A stretch of DNA of 64,000 nt from Acanthopagrus latus (GCF_904848185.1 NC_051047.1:20102525-20166524); one strand, 5' to 3'. Counted from the first letter of the stretch, positions 1-13,250 are shown. Program-made: numbers and translations. The notes: a model not told the origin generated them from the sequence alone.

Positions 1-3000
1 ATACGCAATTTTACTCAAGGTAATGGTGCGTTTCATTTGGTCACCTGTTGCTTTAACTTACAGGGAATGGACAGACTATCGGTCAGGACTAAACGTAACG
101 TGAATGAAACTTAAATATATTACCTCACCTGCAAACACGTCTGCCTGAGTCAATCTGCAGTGGTGGTTGTTTGACAGTGAAAACAACAACTCCCATCATC
201 CCCCTTTACCAAAAGATATCATCAACGTCATTCTTTTGCTCGGATTGAGTATGGCAGAAATTACATACTTTAATGTCACACCTAATTTGACCATGGGATT
301 ATCTTTTGACACTGAAGAACTGACCTTGCAATCTAACAGAACTGAACAAAGCTTGAAGAGAAATTGAAAGTCTAAGGTCAGGTCGGGCCCACGATCACTG
401 ACAAGAGCAAACCTGCAGATAATTCCTTCAGTTCCCCGTGATACCTCTGGGAAGGACAGCGTAATTCCCTTCTTCGCACGCTTCCTTTCTTACCCCGTCC
501 TCCGTCCCACACGTGTCCCCTTCATGGACAAAGGACGGTGCCACATCGCCTCGCGAATGTGTTGACGATGACAGCAAATCATGCGGTCTCACACCTGTAA
601 CACATCATTCTCAGCCTGCCGTCCGACCACCTGCTCCCACACTAATTTACTCCAGCCGCTCCCCCCCCGCTCGCCGCCACCCACATTTCACACGGAGACA
701 AGCTCATACTAACCTTTGTCGGTGGAGGAGTGAAGGTGAGAGGAGACGGTCACATGTGGCTCGGGGCTAAAGTTGTGATTGCTGCAGACAAGGAGTCTGC
801 TCCGCTGTGGATACTGGCTACTTCCGAAACAAGAAATTTGTGAGGAAAAAAAAAAAAAAATGAAGTGGAACAATGGCTGGATAGTGTGAGACACAAGACT
901 GGATCAATAGAAAAGGGAGCGCTTTTAAAGCGCGGTTGTTTGATCAACCTGAGCCCGTCCACTTTTCACATGATCTCATAGTTTCCCACCTGCCCTCTTT
1001 CCATCTCGGGTGTGTTTCTGTTCTGATTTGTGGAGTGGCCTCGTCTTTTCATCTGTGCTCTTGCGTCTGGAACTGTACGGAGCAGCGTTTCAGATACACC
1101 TGTTGTTGCTGTGTGTGTTTGAACACTAATGTCTGTGTCCTCAGTACAGCTATTCTTCTACTCCTGCCATCTCTCCATGAGCATACATCTGATGTTGAAC
1201 TTTGAGCCCTTTCTGTCTTTTTGCAACAGTCCCCTATGGCACAAATCAATCTATCTGTGTCTTTCTATCTACCGTAGAGTATAGACAAGTCAGTACTGTA
1301 TTGCTTGTTTTTCAACATAGGGATTCTTTGCAGTCCTTACTCGAGGACAGCTGACGCAAACCCCAACCTTTGTAATGACATTGTACGCCACTGCCTGCAC
1401 GCATCAAACATTTGCACCACATTGCTTTGAGTCTGCCAAGCACAGAGCTGAAAGATGATGAAGGCAATCAGCAGGGGGAGCTATAGAGCTATAATCCAGG
1501 TTTATTAAGACTAATCAATGCTCTGATGATGATATCCAGGTAAAGTGTTACAGTGTAAAACAGGGATGTTTCTACCCAACAGACCCTGAGCTGGATTTCA
1601 CAGGAAATGTTATCTGGAGCCAGTGTCACACGCACTCTGACAAGGCACCTGCACCACTGGTGGTAAATAACTTTTGGTAAACAGATGTTTGGGTACGACA
1701 GTGTCTGGCCCGTGCACAATCCCTACGTGACTCTAATTTACATGTCGATCATTGAGCATTAAACAATGATCGCTAAAAAAAAGCCAGATCCCGCTGCTTT
1801 TAGGTGTCGGTGTTTGATCTGTCTTCCTCAGCAAGCCAGCAAAGATCAGTTAGTTATGATACCGTCTCAATCATCAATAACCGCTCTGCGTTTCTCAGTA
1901 GGTTTAATGATTTAACCTTTTATTCTGAATCATGCTGGCAAACTTAAACACATTTGCATTTGAAATTAATTCAAAGTGAAATTAAAACTTATATTTGGCA
2001 AGAAATGAGTATCCTTGGTGTTCATCAGACATGTGTAGCACCAGGCCGGCATCTCGGCGCGCAACTTTCACTTCTGCAATCAGCAGTCTTGCAGCAGTTG
2101 CGCACTACGTGATCGATCAGCGACAGGGCATTATGCATTGTAAAACCACACACAAAAGATGTGACACGGGAAAGAGGCGGTCTGAGCCGTCCAGGTTGTT
2201 TGCGCGCCGATTTGCAGCAACAAAACAGGGAAATAAAAGAAGAGAATGCAGGTGAGAGGACGGATTAGTATGCACAGAAAGCAAGGGATTATTTTTTCGC
2301 AGCGAAAGCGTGAACCTGCCCACTCGTGTTGTGGTTCAGCAAGGATGGCACGGGTTCAGATACTGAACAGCTTGTGTGTGTATATGTTCTGAGAGAAACT
2401 ATGGGCTGTGATTGGCCCACTCCATGTAAATAGATGCACGATAAGACGAGGTTCAGAGAGCAGAGAGGGACAGCAGAGCAGAGCTCCTGGCTCCCTGACC
2501 CGTCTGCGAGTCCAGCAGAAATGTAGCCGGCTGCCATGAGCTTCTCTCGGCTTCCCCCGGTCTTCGAGCAGTTCTCACATTCTGATCGTCGTTGCGATCT
2601 GCGGCTGATCTGGGGCTTTCTGTTTGTGATCTCCAGAACCCGTTGCCAAGATCAGGGCTAAGATCCCGTCGTGTGAACTTGTTGAGAAAGAGGAAAAACA
2701 TCTTGTAGCGGCGCAGCCTTTACAGCTGACGCTCTGCAGCTGCGTACCAGGCAGAAAATGAGCTAGTATCAGCAATGACTTCCCTCAGATGTCACTTCAC
2801 CGTCGCAGGGGAGACGCCCACCCAGAGGCTTCCAGCTTCGGTGTTTCCATAAACACGTCCAGAAACATTTTCATCAACCGAAACAAAAGTTGTCGTGTTG
2901 TAACAGCTCATATTTCACCCTCTTGATTTTTTCCTCATTCGACCGCCTCCCTACTCTGTGCCTATATCTGTGTATCTTCTTTCATCTTAACTTCTCCTCT

Positions 3001-4660
3001 GTTCTCCAATGAGCAGACAAGATAGTTTATCAGTGGATGAGATGAATAGTCCGGGACAGTAATACAGATGGTGGCTTTGACCCGCACCGGCTCCTCAAAC
3101 TCGTTCCAAATCAATCTGCCGTTCCATCACTGTGACCCAGTTGTCCATCCTTCTTCCCTGTCTCTATCTCCCTCCCTATCTCTTGCCAATCTCCATTCAT
3201 CAGTCTTTTCTATCTCCATTCTCTCCCCTCATCTTTTCTTCCAAAATTACTCGCGTTAGACTCGCTTGACAGTAATAAAAAAGTTTGTCTTTGAGCCGAG
3301 GCGCTTTGTGAGAAGAAAAGAAGTCATGAGGATGAATTGGACTTTCAAAAGAAGTTCGCCCCGAAACCTTTTGTTCTGTTGCTCTCATGCAGTATTCATG
3401 TTCTCGATGAACTCTCTCTGGCTTTGTTTTTAGTTTTTTTTTTCTTCCCCCCTAACTAATCAGGGAGAGAGTTAACGACCTCGAGGCATTAGCAAAACAG
3501 TGTGACTCACACCTGCCGCTTTGCTGAGTGTGTGCGAATGTGCGTGGGAAGGCGAAACGGATACATTTCTTTTTCCTTTTGTTCCTCTGCTGAAGTGCAT
3601 CACGGACAGTTTTACATTTAAGGTGACTGATATTCTGTCATATGGTCAACAAACATAAAATTTCGAAATGAAGCTCCAGCTACATGGGGAATATAAAGTT
3701 TTTGTCTTCATTCGTTCCAGGAATGTTTCTCCCAGTAATGCATTCTTGTTTAATTTACCTTTAAAACTTTACTGTGTGCTCCGACACAAAGCACATTTTT
3801 GAGCAACACATTTGTATATAAAATCAATGCAAAGGCTCGATTAGTTGCAAAACTAGTTTTAGTTTGCTGCCCAATCTGAGCTGAAGAGTCATCCGAGCGA
3901 GAAGAGAAATGTTTAGAACTCGAGAAAACTATTTTGTAGGTGAGTTCAGAGTTTTTGTCAGAGGCTGAGCTGAACAAATACGGGCACAACGTATAAAAAA
4001 GTTTTTACGCTTGGCTGAGCTGGAAAAGTTACTGTATCAACAAAATCTAAATCTACTAGATCCCAAAATCACATCAGATAAAAAAAAAAACAAAAAAAAA
4101 AACAATCTTCTGGAACAGTAACATTACTAACATTACTCAAATAAACCACTTGAAATAAACACAAATGAAATATTCCCATCACGTCTTAAGTTTTTCGTGA
4201 TTACGTTATCATTGCTCTTCTGTAATCTTTTGACGGTACTCGACTGGAGAAGTGGCGCAACCAACTGCTTATTTCAATGCACCCATCTCCAAATATTCAC
4301 ATAACAGTTGTAGATGAACAACATGCATTAATTTGCATTTATTACATGGGAATGAATTGCTTGTTTGGGTGAAATCTTGACCGCAGATGCACAAACTGTA
4401 ATAGGTGTATTTGTTTCCAGCAAGTTTACAGCTAACGTCAGCAGTCTGTCTGACAAATTTGCTTTGCTTTCTGTCTGAACATTTATCTTTTACCTTTAGA
4501 TAATTTATGGAGCATAAAATACTCCTTACTGAAATCATTACTGAATAAACTCTCAAGGGAAAATTCCCAACTTCAATATCTTATTGATTCATTTCTTATT
4601 TTAGCTGACTGACTCACATCCATACTACCTTTTAAATCAAGAGTTTAAAGCATCCATTTG

Positions 4661-4663
<3 letters not shown>
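1..4663. other. intergenic, no gene seen
   Basis: No coding sequence is supportable. A pyrimidine-rich patch (3,150-3,240) and A-runs near 4,081-4,103 are the main low-complexity features. The block at 1,735-1,990 is the only candidate regulatory element. Confidence 0.7.
1735..1990. promoter_or_regulatory. candidate regulatory block with SOX/POU-like sites
   Basis: It contains a perfect 9-bp inverted pair, CGATCATTG and CAATGATCG, at 1,746-1,772. It also holds an octamer ATTTGCAT at 1,952-1,959 and an ATTAATTCAAAG site. It has the look of a developmental enhancer, but conservation cannot be tested here. Confidence 0.25.

Positions 4664-4732
<69 letters not shown>
4664..4732. repeat. (TA)n microsatellite
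   Basis: An uninterrupted alternation of T and A for 69 bases. It is self-complementary and could extrude a hairpin. Its minus-strand translation gives an Ile-Tyr run that is not a protein. Confidence 0.98.
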
Positions 4733-4735
<3 letters not shown>

Positions 4736-5325
4736 TATCAGCCTTTCAATATGTGAGTCAGCCCCTAGTGACAGCAGTGACACTTCTTTGTGATTATTAT
4801 AAGCATATTTTTCCATAATACAGAAGTTTGACATGTGTTTTGTCAGGAGCAGAATGAGATCGAGGTAAATCCCTTCGTGTTCCTTTTGTAATCCTGTGTC
4901 TGCCTTCCGACAGGGTATTGGAGCCTTAGCAGAGATGTGAATCGATGATGGTATTTGCACAGTTCTTATCACAGCGCCCATCTACTGTCATAGAAACCCA
5001 GGGATTACATTCACCTCCGGCTTACTGCTGACAGCGACGGAAGAAGGGGGCAGCTACAATGATTTGTTTTCTGTCTCTCCTCCTGTACGAGCACACATGC
5101 AATCCTGTGTTTCCTCCTTGTCTCACCTGAAATGTATCCTGATGGACTAAACTGATGAAGGTTTCAGTTCAGTCAGCTGATCACAAGCAGCAAGATTAGG
5201 CACTGATGTGAACATTGTGGGACATCAGAGAGGAGGAGAGCCGAAGGATTACACGGGGCTCACAACATGCAACAAAGACCAAAACCACAGAACGGAGAGG
5301 AGGGGTGGGAGGCAGACTGAGCAGT

Positions 5326-5349
5326 GGGGGGGGGGGGGGGGGGGGGGGG
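5326..5349. repeat. G24 homopolymer in purine-rich block
   Basis: Twenty-four consecutive G on the plus strand, within a purine-rich stretch (about 5,220-5,390). The length may be uncertain because long G-runs are hard to sequence. Confidence 0.95.
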
Positions 5350-5851
5350 CGCAAATTACAAGAGGAAAAAAAAAGGATGTTTGAAGAATATCAATTAAAA
5401 GAGGCATTGTGCATGAAAACAAGGAGCCGCGATGGATTATTTTTAAACTTTGATGAGCGCTGAACTCCTTTGCCTCTTTGTTGTTCTTTAGAGTAAGTGC
5501 AGGGGAAGCAGTGCAGAACTAGAACAAAGAGCCGCAACACACATCTGTCCTCTCTGCTCTGCATGCAGGAGGCCACCTCCAGCTGTCTGCATAATAAACA
5601 CTCTCTCTCACACACACACACACACAAACACACGCCGAAGAACAGGCAAATATGCAGGGCCGCTTGTGCGTGCTCGCACACACTCACACAGGCAGCCTCG
5701 GTTCCCGGTGAACGTCGCTGTGAGCGCGAACATTAAGATGTTGTAATTTTTGGGATAATTAGTTGGCCTGTCAGTTTTATGGCTGTACCTTGCTAGCTCC
5801 GAGATTAGGCCTCCGAGACCTCCTGCTCTGCTGCACACGGAGCACTGTGCC

Positions 5852-5853
<2 letters not shown>

Positions 5854-5889
<36 letters not shown>

Positions 5890-5924
5890 AGAGAGAGAAA
5901 GAGAGAGAGAGAGAAAGAGGGAGG
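5854..5924. repeat. compound (GT)n(GA)n microsatellite
   Basis: About 32 bases of GT followed directly by about 39 bases of GA with minor interruptions. A CA-rich patch also lies at 5,610-5,633. Confidence 0.95.
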
Positions 5925-5944
5925 CAGAGCAAAAGCCACAGAGA

Positions 5945-6160
5945 GCGAATTATAATGCCACTATTTAATTAGCCAAACCTCATTCAGCTCCATCTCTTCC
6001 ATCAGTGATTGTGAGCTGCCATCACCATTAAAGAGATAGAGATTTCCCTCGGCCACATACACTCTAATGTATCTTTGCATATACAATAATTGCAAATTCA
6101 TAGCTATCATTTATATTCAAACACCCTTTGTAATTACTGCAATCATAACTTTTTTCCGAG
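5945..6160. promoter_or_regulatory. candidate regulatory block, AT-rich
   Basis: TATTTAATTAGCC, CTTTGCATAT, AATTGCAAATTCAT, CCCTTTGTAATTAC and GCAATCATAA crowd homeodomain, POU and TCF/SOX-like sites into about 200 bases of non-repetitive sequence beside microsatellites. Confidence 0.25.
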
Positions 6161-7129
6161 AGAAGTGCCAGTTATTTCAGGCTGAGAGGGAAATGCTTCA
6201 GAAGTTGGAGGGAATTTAAGTAACTTTTTTTCTACCTTAAAATAACAGCTTCTACATCATGTCGAGGGCACAGTGTGTTGTAACAGGGTGAGTGGTGTCT
6301 CTGTCTCAGCCACTCTGTCCCCCCAACGGCTTGTTTCTGCACTGCATGTAACTTCAGTCAGAGGGTTGGATCACAGTGTTACATACATGTTTACTTCAAC
6401 GTACAAGTTCTCAACACGTAACACTGTTACGGTGAGATGAGTTTTGTTTGTAGTCAGCACCCACATTACATCTGAGAAACTTGTTTTTACGACAGTGGTG
6501 TTGCACTCAGAAACTGTGGGGGGGGGCAAATCGCACAAAGTGATAACTTCACATAATACACTATTTAAGAATACATATTGTTGCAATAAAGAAGAGAGGA
6601 ACATTTTGAATAATACAACACATCCACTCCATCTCTTTACTGAGTCACATTAGCAGCAGGTCTTCCCATATTTTAAGAGTAGCCCATTAGTCTTTCCTTA
6701 GCCGTCTCATCCAGCACTTCCTGTGAGATCTCGTCCCCAGGCCAGACATGAAAAAAAAAATCATAGAAAACAAAAACAAAACATGGAAAATGTTAAAACA
6801 GAATGGTGCTACCATAAATGAGCAAGTATACATAATGTCTAGCGTAGGCGATTTGATATAATGTTAGAAGGTTACGCAAGTCTGGAGTGGCATAGGCTAC
6901 GTACCGTACTGACATCTGTGTAGAACATGCCATATCATGTTCACATCAGGTGTTTAGTGACTGACTTTGTCAAGTGAAGGCGAGGCTGCTAAAAGGGTGA
7001 CCGCAGCTGAAGCTGAGGCAGCATTTTTTAGCCTGACGCCATTTTAAAGGGGAGCTAGGGAAGCTGTTTGACTGCACGTCTAGCCATCTGCAGCCATGTA
7101 TGTAGTGCCAGGACCAGGTGTTTTTAGGG

Positions 7130-7245
7130 AAACCTCTGGACATTTCCAGCCATGTTTGTGTCGACCAAAACTGGTTTTCAATGTACAACAATGTCGTTTT
7201 CCTAACCTGAGAAATTGTTTTTTTGTGCCTAAACATAACCAGAGC
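7130..7245 (-). repeat. dispersed repeat family A, reverse copy
   Basis: Read on the minus strand, it contains GGTTATGTTTAGGCAC, GGTTAGGAAAAC and ACATGGCTGGAAATGTCC in order. These match the copy at 22,531-22,956. There is no coding content. Confidence 0.5.
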
Positions 7246-7289
7246 ACAAGCCCAGTGTTGTGACTCAAAGAAAATTGAGCCTGGTTAAA

Positions 7290-7760
7290 TATACAGAGGT
7301 GGTAAGAGTGCTGAAAATGATCAAAATATTACTCTATTGCAAGTAAAACTACTGGTATTAAAATAACACTTAGTAAAATAGTAAAAGTACAAAGAACTGT
7401 TGAGGTTTAATCCATTATCAATACCAGACATTCAATCAAATAGTTTTCTGTTACAGTGTGTCAGGGTTTTCATTGGTTTGTGATCTGATAGCCTTATTGG
7501 CACCAGAAATGCAGATGAAAGGTTTACATATGAATTCAAATTGTAATTACAAATTACGATCTTAAAGGTAACTAAGTAGATTACATGGTGTAATGTGTAC
7601 TCAAGTACAAGTCAAATATAGATTGGAAAAATGAGTAAAATTACCCCCCAAAATTATTTGATTACAAATAATTTCATTACAATTATTTAATTACGGTAAT
7701 TTCCTGATGTAATTAGTGACTTCTACTCCTGCAAATACATAAAGTTACGACATAAAGACA
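7290..7760. repeat. AT-rich dispersed repeat with GTAAAAGTAC-type motifs
   Basis: ATTACTCTATTGCAAGTAAA, AGTAAAAGTACAAAG, TGTGTACTCAAGTACAAGT and repeated TTACAATTA motifs mark a degenerate fish repeat rich in TACTCAAGTA/GTAAAAGTAC. The many TAATTA sites here are therefore probably repeat-derived rather than an enhancer. Confidence 0.5.
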
Positions 7761-8503
7761 CTAGCAGCAGGAACTCATCTGTGGTTTCGTAGAAATGTAC
7801 TCAGCTGACATTTATTCTCATCTAAGGTATGTACTTTTTTTCCCCCTTAATTCCAAAGCTAATCAGCGCCCCATGACGACAATATTTTTCCATCACACAG
7901 GAACGGTGTACATTTACTGATAACATGCATGAGCAGACACACATGTGCATTGGCAAAGAAGTTTGCCTCCACATTCCCCACCTCCACCTCCTCCTCCCCA
8001 CACACATATTCGCACTCGCTCTCCAAGGATCTGACTTTGTCTTTTGAAAAAGACTCAATAATTATCCGGCGAGAACAATGCATGCTCAGGGAATGAGCTT
8101 GGCAGCACAACGGAGTCTGAGCGTTATTTTCTTTTCATGAGTAACGGAGGCTGGCCGACGCGGGGAGGAGTGGAAGAGAAAGAAAAAAGCCGGCGAGGAA
8201 GACGACAATTCAATCTTTTTATTTAGCACACGGCTGCAGCTTGCGGACATCTTAAACAGCATGTTTACTGGCTGCAGTCCATTAGCTCATACAGACTGTT
8301 GGTAATTCATTTCCTTGGATACACACACGCACGCACACATGCACGCACATGTGCACGAAGCAATTATTCACGACTTGAAACAGGAGAAGGCAACTAATTG
8401 AATTATGGTGCATATAAACAATAAACTCGGGAGAAATAAACCTGCTGTTTCCATACGGCCCGCTTTACATCCAGCCTCTTGGCAAATTGCCTACATGTGA
8501 CTG

Positions 8504-8517
8504 ACACACACACACAC

Positions 8518-8559
<42 letters not shown>
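8504..8559. repeat. (CA)n microsatellite
   Basis: Fifty-six bases of AC repeats with one CG interruption. A looser CA/CGCA patch lies at 8,321-8,356. Confidence 0.97.
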
Positions 8560-8561
<2 letters not shown>

Positions 8562-8869
8562 ACCAAACTACAATGACCTAAAATAAGGTCATTTTTGGAG
8601 GTCGGGGAAACATTTTTTCTCTCACAGGGCGACAAATATGTTGTAAATCTTCATCTTATGGATGAAATTACAAAGAAAATTGCCACGTAAAGTTTCTGAA
8701 TGATACATTATAACAGATTGATGACTCGCTGCTGTTTATGCAAGCCCACACAATGCTTACACAATAGGGTTCTGGTCTCGCTGGACCCGAAAGATCCATC
8801 TCAACCTTCCACTTCCCTCTCGGAGGTACAGGAAAGTCATTCATCTGCTTTCTTTCATCGCCTCCCTGT

Positions 8870-9060
8870 GAAGCAGGCCCGACTGATGGCAGCTGATTCA
8901 ATAACAGCCTTTAATTAACAGAAAGCAGGTCTCCCTTGGAAGCTTCTTTAACAGTACAGAGTTCACAGTACAGTAGGTATTAATCATCACAAGACTCTTT
9001 ACAGGCCGGTGCTGCCGAGCGGGAATTAAACACTGCTGGTTAAAACACTCGGGTCAATCA
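8870..9060. promoter_or_regulatory. candidate regulatory block
   Basis: CTTTAATTAACAG, TATTAATCATCACAAG and GGGAATTAAACACTG in unique sequence suggest clustered homeodomain sites. The call is from composition only. Confidence 0.2.
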
Positions 9061-10419
9061 TCTTGCATTCACCAACACTCAAATTTGATTCTGTTATTGT
9101 GGATCTGTTGCTGTGCACATCATCCACAAGCAATCTATAACTCTGTAGCCCTGTTTAAACCAACACTTAAATACATTTTTAAACATTTATTCCAAGATGA
9201 ATGTATCGCACTCAGTTGAAATTCTTTATTAGGGAGCTGTTTGACAGTTCCAGCAGCACCACTACTGGGTATTTCTGGCTCCAGACGTGTGCTCTGACAA
9301 ACGTAATTGGCAGCGTTCATACGGTAGGCGGGGAAACCAGCTCGGGGTTCACATCCTTGTCACTGCCGTGGTGACTCGTGCTGGTTGATTGGGGTGTCTA
9401 AACAGAGGTTTTTTTTTTCTTTTCGTAAGATCTGACTGTATATATCACTCCCGCTTCTTACCTAAATAATGTCTCCCTGGTCCTCTAAAACCCATGTAGT
9501 GTTTGGATGATAACCTACATTATCATCCATCTCCTGGGGAAACAGATGACACTGGATATGGATATTACTTCGAGGGTTTTCTTTTTTTTTTCCTTCCCTC
9601 CAATTACTCTGTTGGAGAAAGGCTTTGCAAAGAGGTTTTTTTTTTCTTCCTACACTTCACTGTCCACAGTCAGGGTGTGAAAGTAGAGACTGTAAACACT
9701 TCAGATGGAGCGGTCTTATCGTGGCTGAGGGTTCATTAATTTTTTTAGTTTGGTCAAGCCGGGAAGAAAATTGAAAATGTGATTCAATATTATTAAAAAA
9801 GATAAGAGGGCGTCTCAATCTAATACAATTCTTTCAGAGGTTTACTTCTGTGCCCTGCTTTTGTTCGTGTCCTCGCACGATGAAACAACCAGGCGTCGCT
9901 TGTTTTTCAGTAAATTAAAGAAATCGAATTCAAGGTCACCCAGAAGTCCTTCTATAAAGAGGAGTTAATAGAAAAGAAAGACTGAATAAAACGCCTGATG
10001 TTATGTTCCAAATAGTGTATATTTGATGTACCAAACATCACAATCTGTGTTTATATCAAAATATTTTGAGGGCATTTTGAAATTACACCTTACAAATGGT
10101 ATGATGATGATGATAATAATAATAATACGATAGTATGACGGACATCCCTGTTTCTGAGAGAAGAAGAAGAAGAAACTGTCTGGAAGGTGTTTCCTGATTC
10201 CCATTAATCCTCACATTCTGTGCAGGTGGCAAAAGAAAGTGCATTTGTGTCTCCTTATTCGTTTACTTTGAGGTTTATTGTTGGTTGGCAATCAACTGGT
10301 ATCATTTCTGGTTTGCTGTATCTGCTTCTTCTATGGCTTCTACTCTGGGCTATACTGCCAACTTCTGATAAAACTACGCTTTGCTGAGCCGAGTTTATTC
10401 ACTTCGAACCAGGTTGTGG

Positions 10420-11122
10420 AAATGGGCCTAACTTGCATTTCCCTATTTTCTGTTTAGGTCATTTCGAAAGCTAACTTCAAATGTCCTTAACAATTTGGTA
10501 AAAACATAACTATGTCAGTGGGATGAAGAAGTCCAGTAATGGTTAACATGACAATGGTTTTTCCACAAAACTGTAATCTTTTGGTGTGTTTTGCCCATTT
10601 GCTCATACAGCAACGGTGTTTTGGGGACCAGAAAACACACGAAAATAGTGTTATCCTTTGAAAAAACTAGTCTTACTGTCATGTAAACTGGCAACACGCA
10701 ATTCCTGTGATGTCACGGCCCTGCTTTGCACATAGACCACCATTATTCTTGCTGTTCTCCTATTCGCACCAGCCTACTAGGCTCAAAACATCATTTACCA
10801 TATATCAAGCTTTATTTGTGCTGCTCACTCTACTTTTCAGTTAATTAACCCCAAGTACAAGTTTGTTTCACCATTACTGTGATGTCATGGCACACCGCTC
10901 TGCAGAAGAAGGTGTTTTCTGTGGTGATTGATTGCAAAGTCACACCGCCACCTACAGGCCCGGCATGCACACTACAGCACCTGTAATTTTTGCTGGGGAT
11001 CTGTGGGTGTGAGGATTGTTTTCCTACCATTTGTGGTACGAACGTGGTATTTTTAAAAAAAAAAAAAAAAAGGCAAAGGAAAAACAAAATTAAAATTGTT
11101 GTCATGTAAACTTGGCCTAATA
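10420..11122. mobile_element. degenerate DNA element with GGCCxAACTT-type ends
   Basis: GGGCCTAACTTGCAT on the left pairs with the reverse complement of ATGTAAACTTGGCCTAA on the right. The interior includes CACCGCCACCTACAGGCC and two ATGTAAACT motifs, which are typical of a fish non-autonomous DNA element. A 17-base A-run lies at 11,054-11,070. There is no coding frame. Confidence 0.5.
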
Positions 11123-11337
11123 TTTAACTGACATAGTCCGTTGTGTCACTAATTCAAGTTATATCAAATTCATCAAACCCCACTCATCATGACAAACATG
11201 GTGATAAATCAACACAACCAATCAAGCTGCAACATTACCGACTTCCCTGAGTGACCCCGGCGACCTCTGCGAAACATACAGCATCTAGGGGACATCACGC
11301 TTGTCTGAGAGTACAGCCCGGAGGTATTACCCTAACC

Positions 11338-11339
11338 AC

Positions 11340-11368
<29 letters not shown>
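11338..11368. repeat. (CA)n microsatellite
   Basis: About 30 bases of uninterrupted CA repeats. Confidence 0.95.
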
Positions 11369-11370
<2 letters not shown>

Positions 11371-12356
11371 CCCCTGGCTCTGTCCTAGGCAGCATATGGC
11401 AGACCTTGAAGTTCAAGGACACCAGTGTTTCACAGATTTAGGAGAGTCATCACTGACAAACGCACATTCATCTCAGCCTTACCTTGTAGAAAAGACATAC
11501 ACACGCACACACAACCATGCTTGTGCACACACGACAGAAAAGTCAGTGAGAGGCAGAGGCCGCCACCAGCTCTACACAGATTAGCTTCCATATCTGACGA
11601 CTGGAGGTGCAGCGGCTTCAACAAACGGCTCCCTAGAGAAGAAGTGAAGATGGACACACATACAAAACACACATCGTGTCTTTTGTTGACCTTGTGTGGA
11701 TGCAGGAAGGCATTGAAAAAGTTATTTCTGGCAGACATAAGCTCTAAACAGTTTACATTAAAAACAATGTAAATCCTCATGTTGACTTTATCTGTACCAA
11801 TGTGAAATCTAGAAACCTGCTTGTTACTTTTTGTTGATGCAGATGGGATAAGATTTAATCCATCCACACAAATATTGAAATCCGCGGACGTGCTGTACAC
11901 GATACGGAGCGTCGATGCAGAGACACAGAGTGCGTCTCATGTGACATATTGTCAACAAACAAGTAGCGCTGCCCGGCCCCTCTTATTTGTCAGCAGCCTG
12001 GCCTTGGTGTCTCCGCCTGACATGTTTGAATAATCCGGGTTGTGCTTGAATAAGCACAGCTCGTATCAGCCTCCCATGGATCCGATGGATCATATCTGTT
12101 GGCCCGAGCATTTGTCACAACAAAAAGGCGGAAACAGACACAATGGCTACGGTAACTTAGATCATGTCTAATGCTTCACCCGCCATTGTTATTGATCGTG
12201 GACGTTGTTCAATAAGCGTGGTGTGTTTGTGTGCTCGGATATGTGTAACGCTACGTTAAAACCCATTTCTTATGAGAGAATTGTGCTGGCATGATTTGAC
12301 TGTTTGATGAGACAAGAAAGAGGAAGTTGTTTTTCTTAACTAATAAGCATGAATAT

Positions 12357-12391
12357 AATGATAGATAGATATATAGGTAGATAGATAGATG
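12357..12391. repeat. (TAGA)n microsatellite, interrupted
   Basis: GATA/TAGA units with a central ATATAGG interruption. GT repeats at 12,442-12,462 and CA repeats at 12,591-12,607 follow nearby. Confidence 0.9.
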
Positions 12392-13250
12392 TGAGGTTTT
12401 CATTGATTTTTACGACTCTGACCCGAAAAAGAACAAGACTCTGTGTGTGTGTGTGTGTGTGTTTGCCTGAGTGTGTATGTGTGGTGGACTAATTAGCCTG
12501 TTTGTTCTACATGCTTTATGGGTCCTAGGGGAGCGCCAGGAGATGGGCACATACATACCTTCCTCCCTACAGAGGCCCATCTGTTGTATCCACACACACA
12601 CACACACCTACATGCACACACATACCCACTGCCATAGAAAGCCACCATAAAAGTGCTGATGAGGGAGCACAGATATTGATGGGATCACTCATTTGAGCTG
12701 TCTGTTCGGAAACATTGCTCTACTGACGGCAGAACGAACACAGTGATGGAGAGGAGAAAGAACAAAGGCTGGGAAAAGTGTCTGTGCCTCAAAACCATCA
12801 GTTTTTATTTGGATTATAGCATTAATGTTAGTGTTTTTATAGCTCCTGTTGGTAAGATAGTTGATTTCTGAGTCTCATACCCAACTTGTCAAATGCTGAG
12901 ACTCTTGGGCGTTAACCAACCTGATCTACAATCCCAAAGAGTCAGTATTTGATGAGTTTGGGGAAACCCAAAACATCAGCGTCACTTTCTTACAAATTCA
13001 CAAGCTTTGATTAAAATTCAAACACCTTGTTATAACGTAATGGGAAAAGTTACAGTATGAAATGTAAAATAATCCATTTAAAATAATCCAGGATGAGATA
13101 AAAATCTAAGTAATTTGGGTTGAAGGTTTTTTTTTTAAGTAAGACCATAGCACCACAGTATCTATCAAATGCTATCCATTATATTACTGAAAAAAACGTC
13201 TTTACTGACTAAAATGGCAACCCAGTTCTCCTCAACCAGATATTAGCTGG

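Larger units (their letters stand above)
4733..7129. other. intergenic with simple repeats
   Basis: It contains a purine block with a G-run, CA/GT/GA arrays and a candidate regulatory block at 5,945-6,160. No gene was found. Confidence 0.7.
7761..10419. other. intergenic, no gene seen
   Basis: CA arrays near 8,321-8,559, T-runs near 9,583 and 9,637, and an ATG/AAT triplet tract at 10,098-10,127. There is no credible coding frame. Confidence 0.7.
11123..13250. other. intergenic with microsatellites
   Basis: It holds the CA, TAGA and GT arrays and is otherwise featureless. The 156-codon minus frame at 11900-11430 has no recognisable motifs and is treated as chance. Confidence 0.7.

Noticed and set aside
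4637..4981. Minus-strand frame of 114 codons
   Set aside because: Its length comes from the TA microsatellite, which translates to Ile-Tyr repeats; the remainder has no recognisable motif.
7500..7760. Dense TAATTA/ATTAC motifs resembling an enhancer
   Set aside because: They fall inside an AT-rich dispersed repeat with GTAAAAGTAC-type motifs, which explains the motif density.
11430..11900. Minus-strand frame of 156 codons
   Set aside because: No family motif, no splice context, and it is partly built on CA-repeat sequence; length is within chance for 64 kb.
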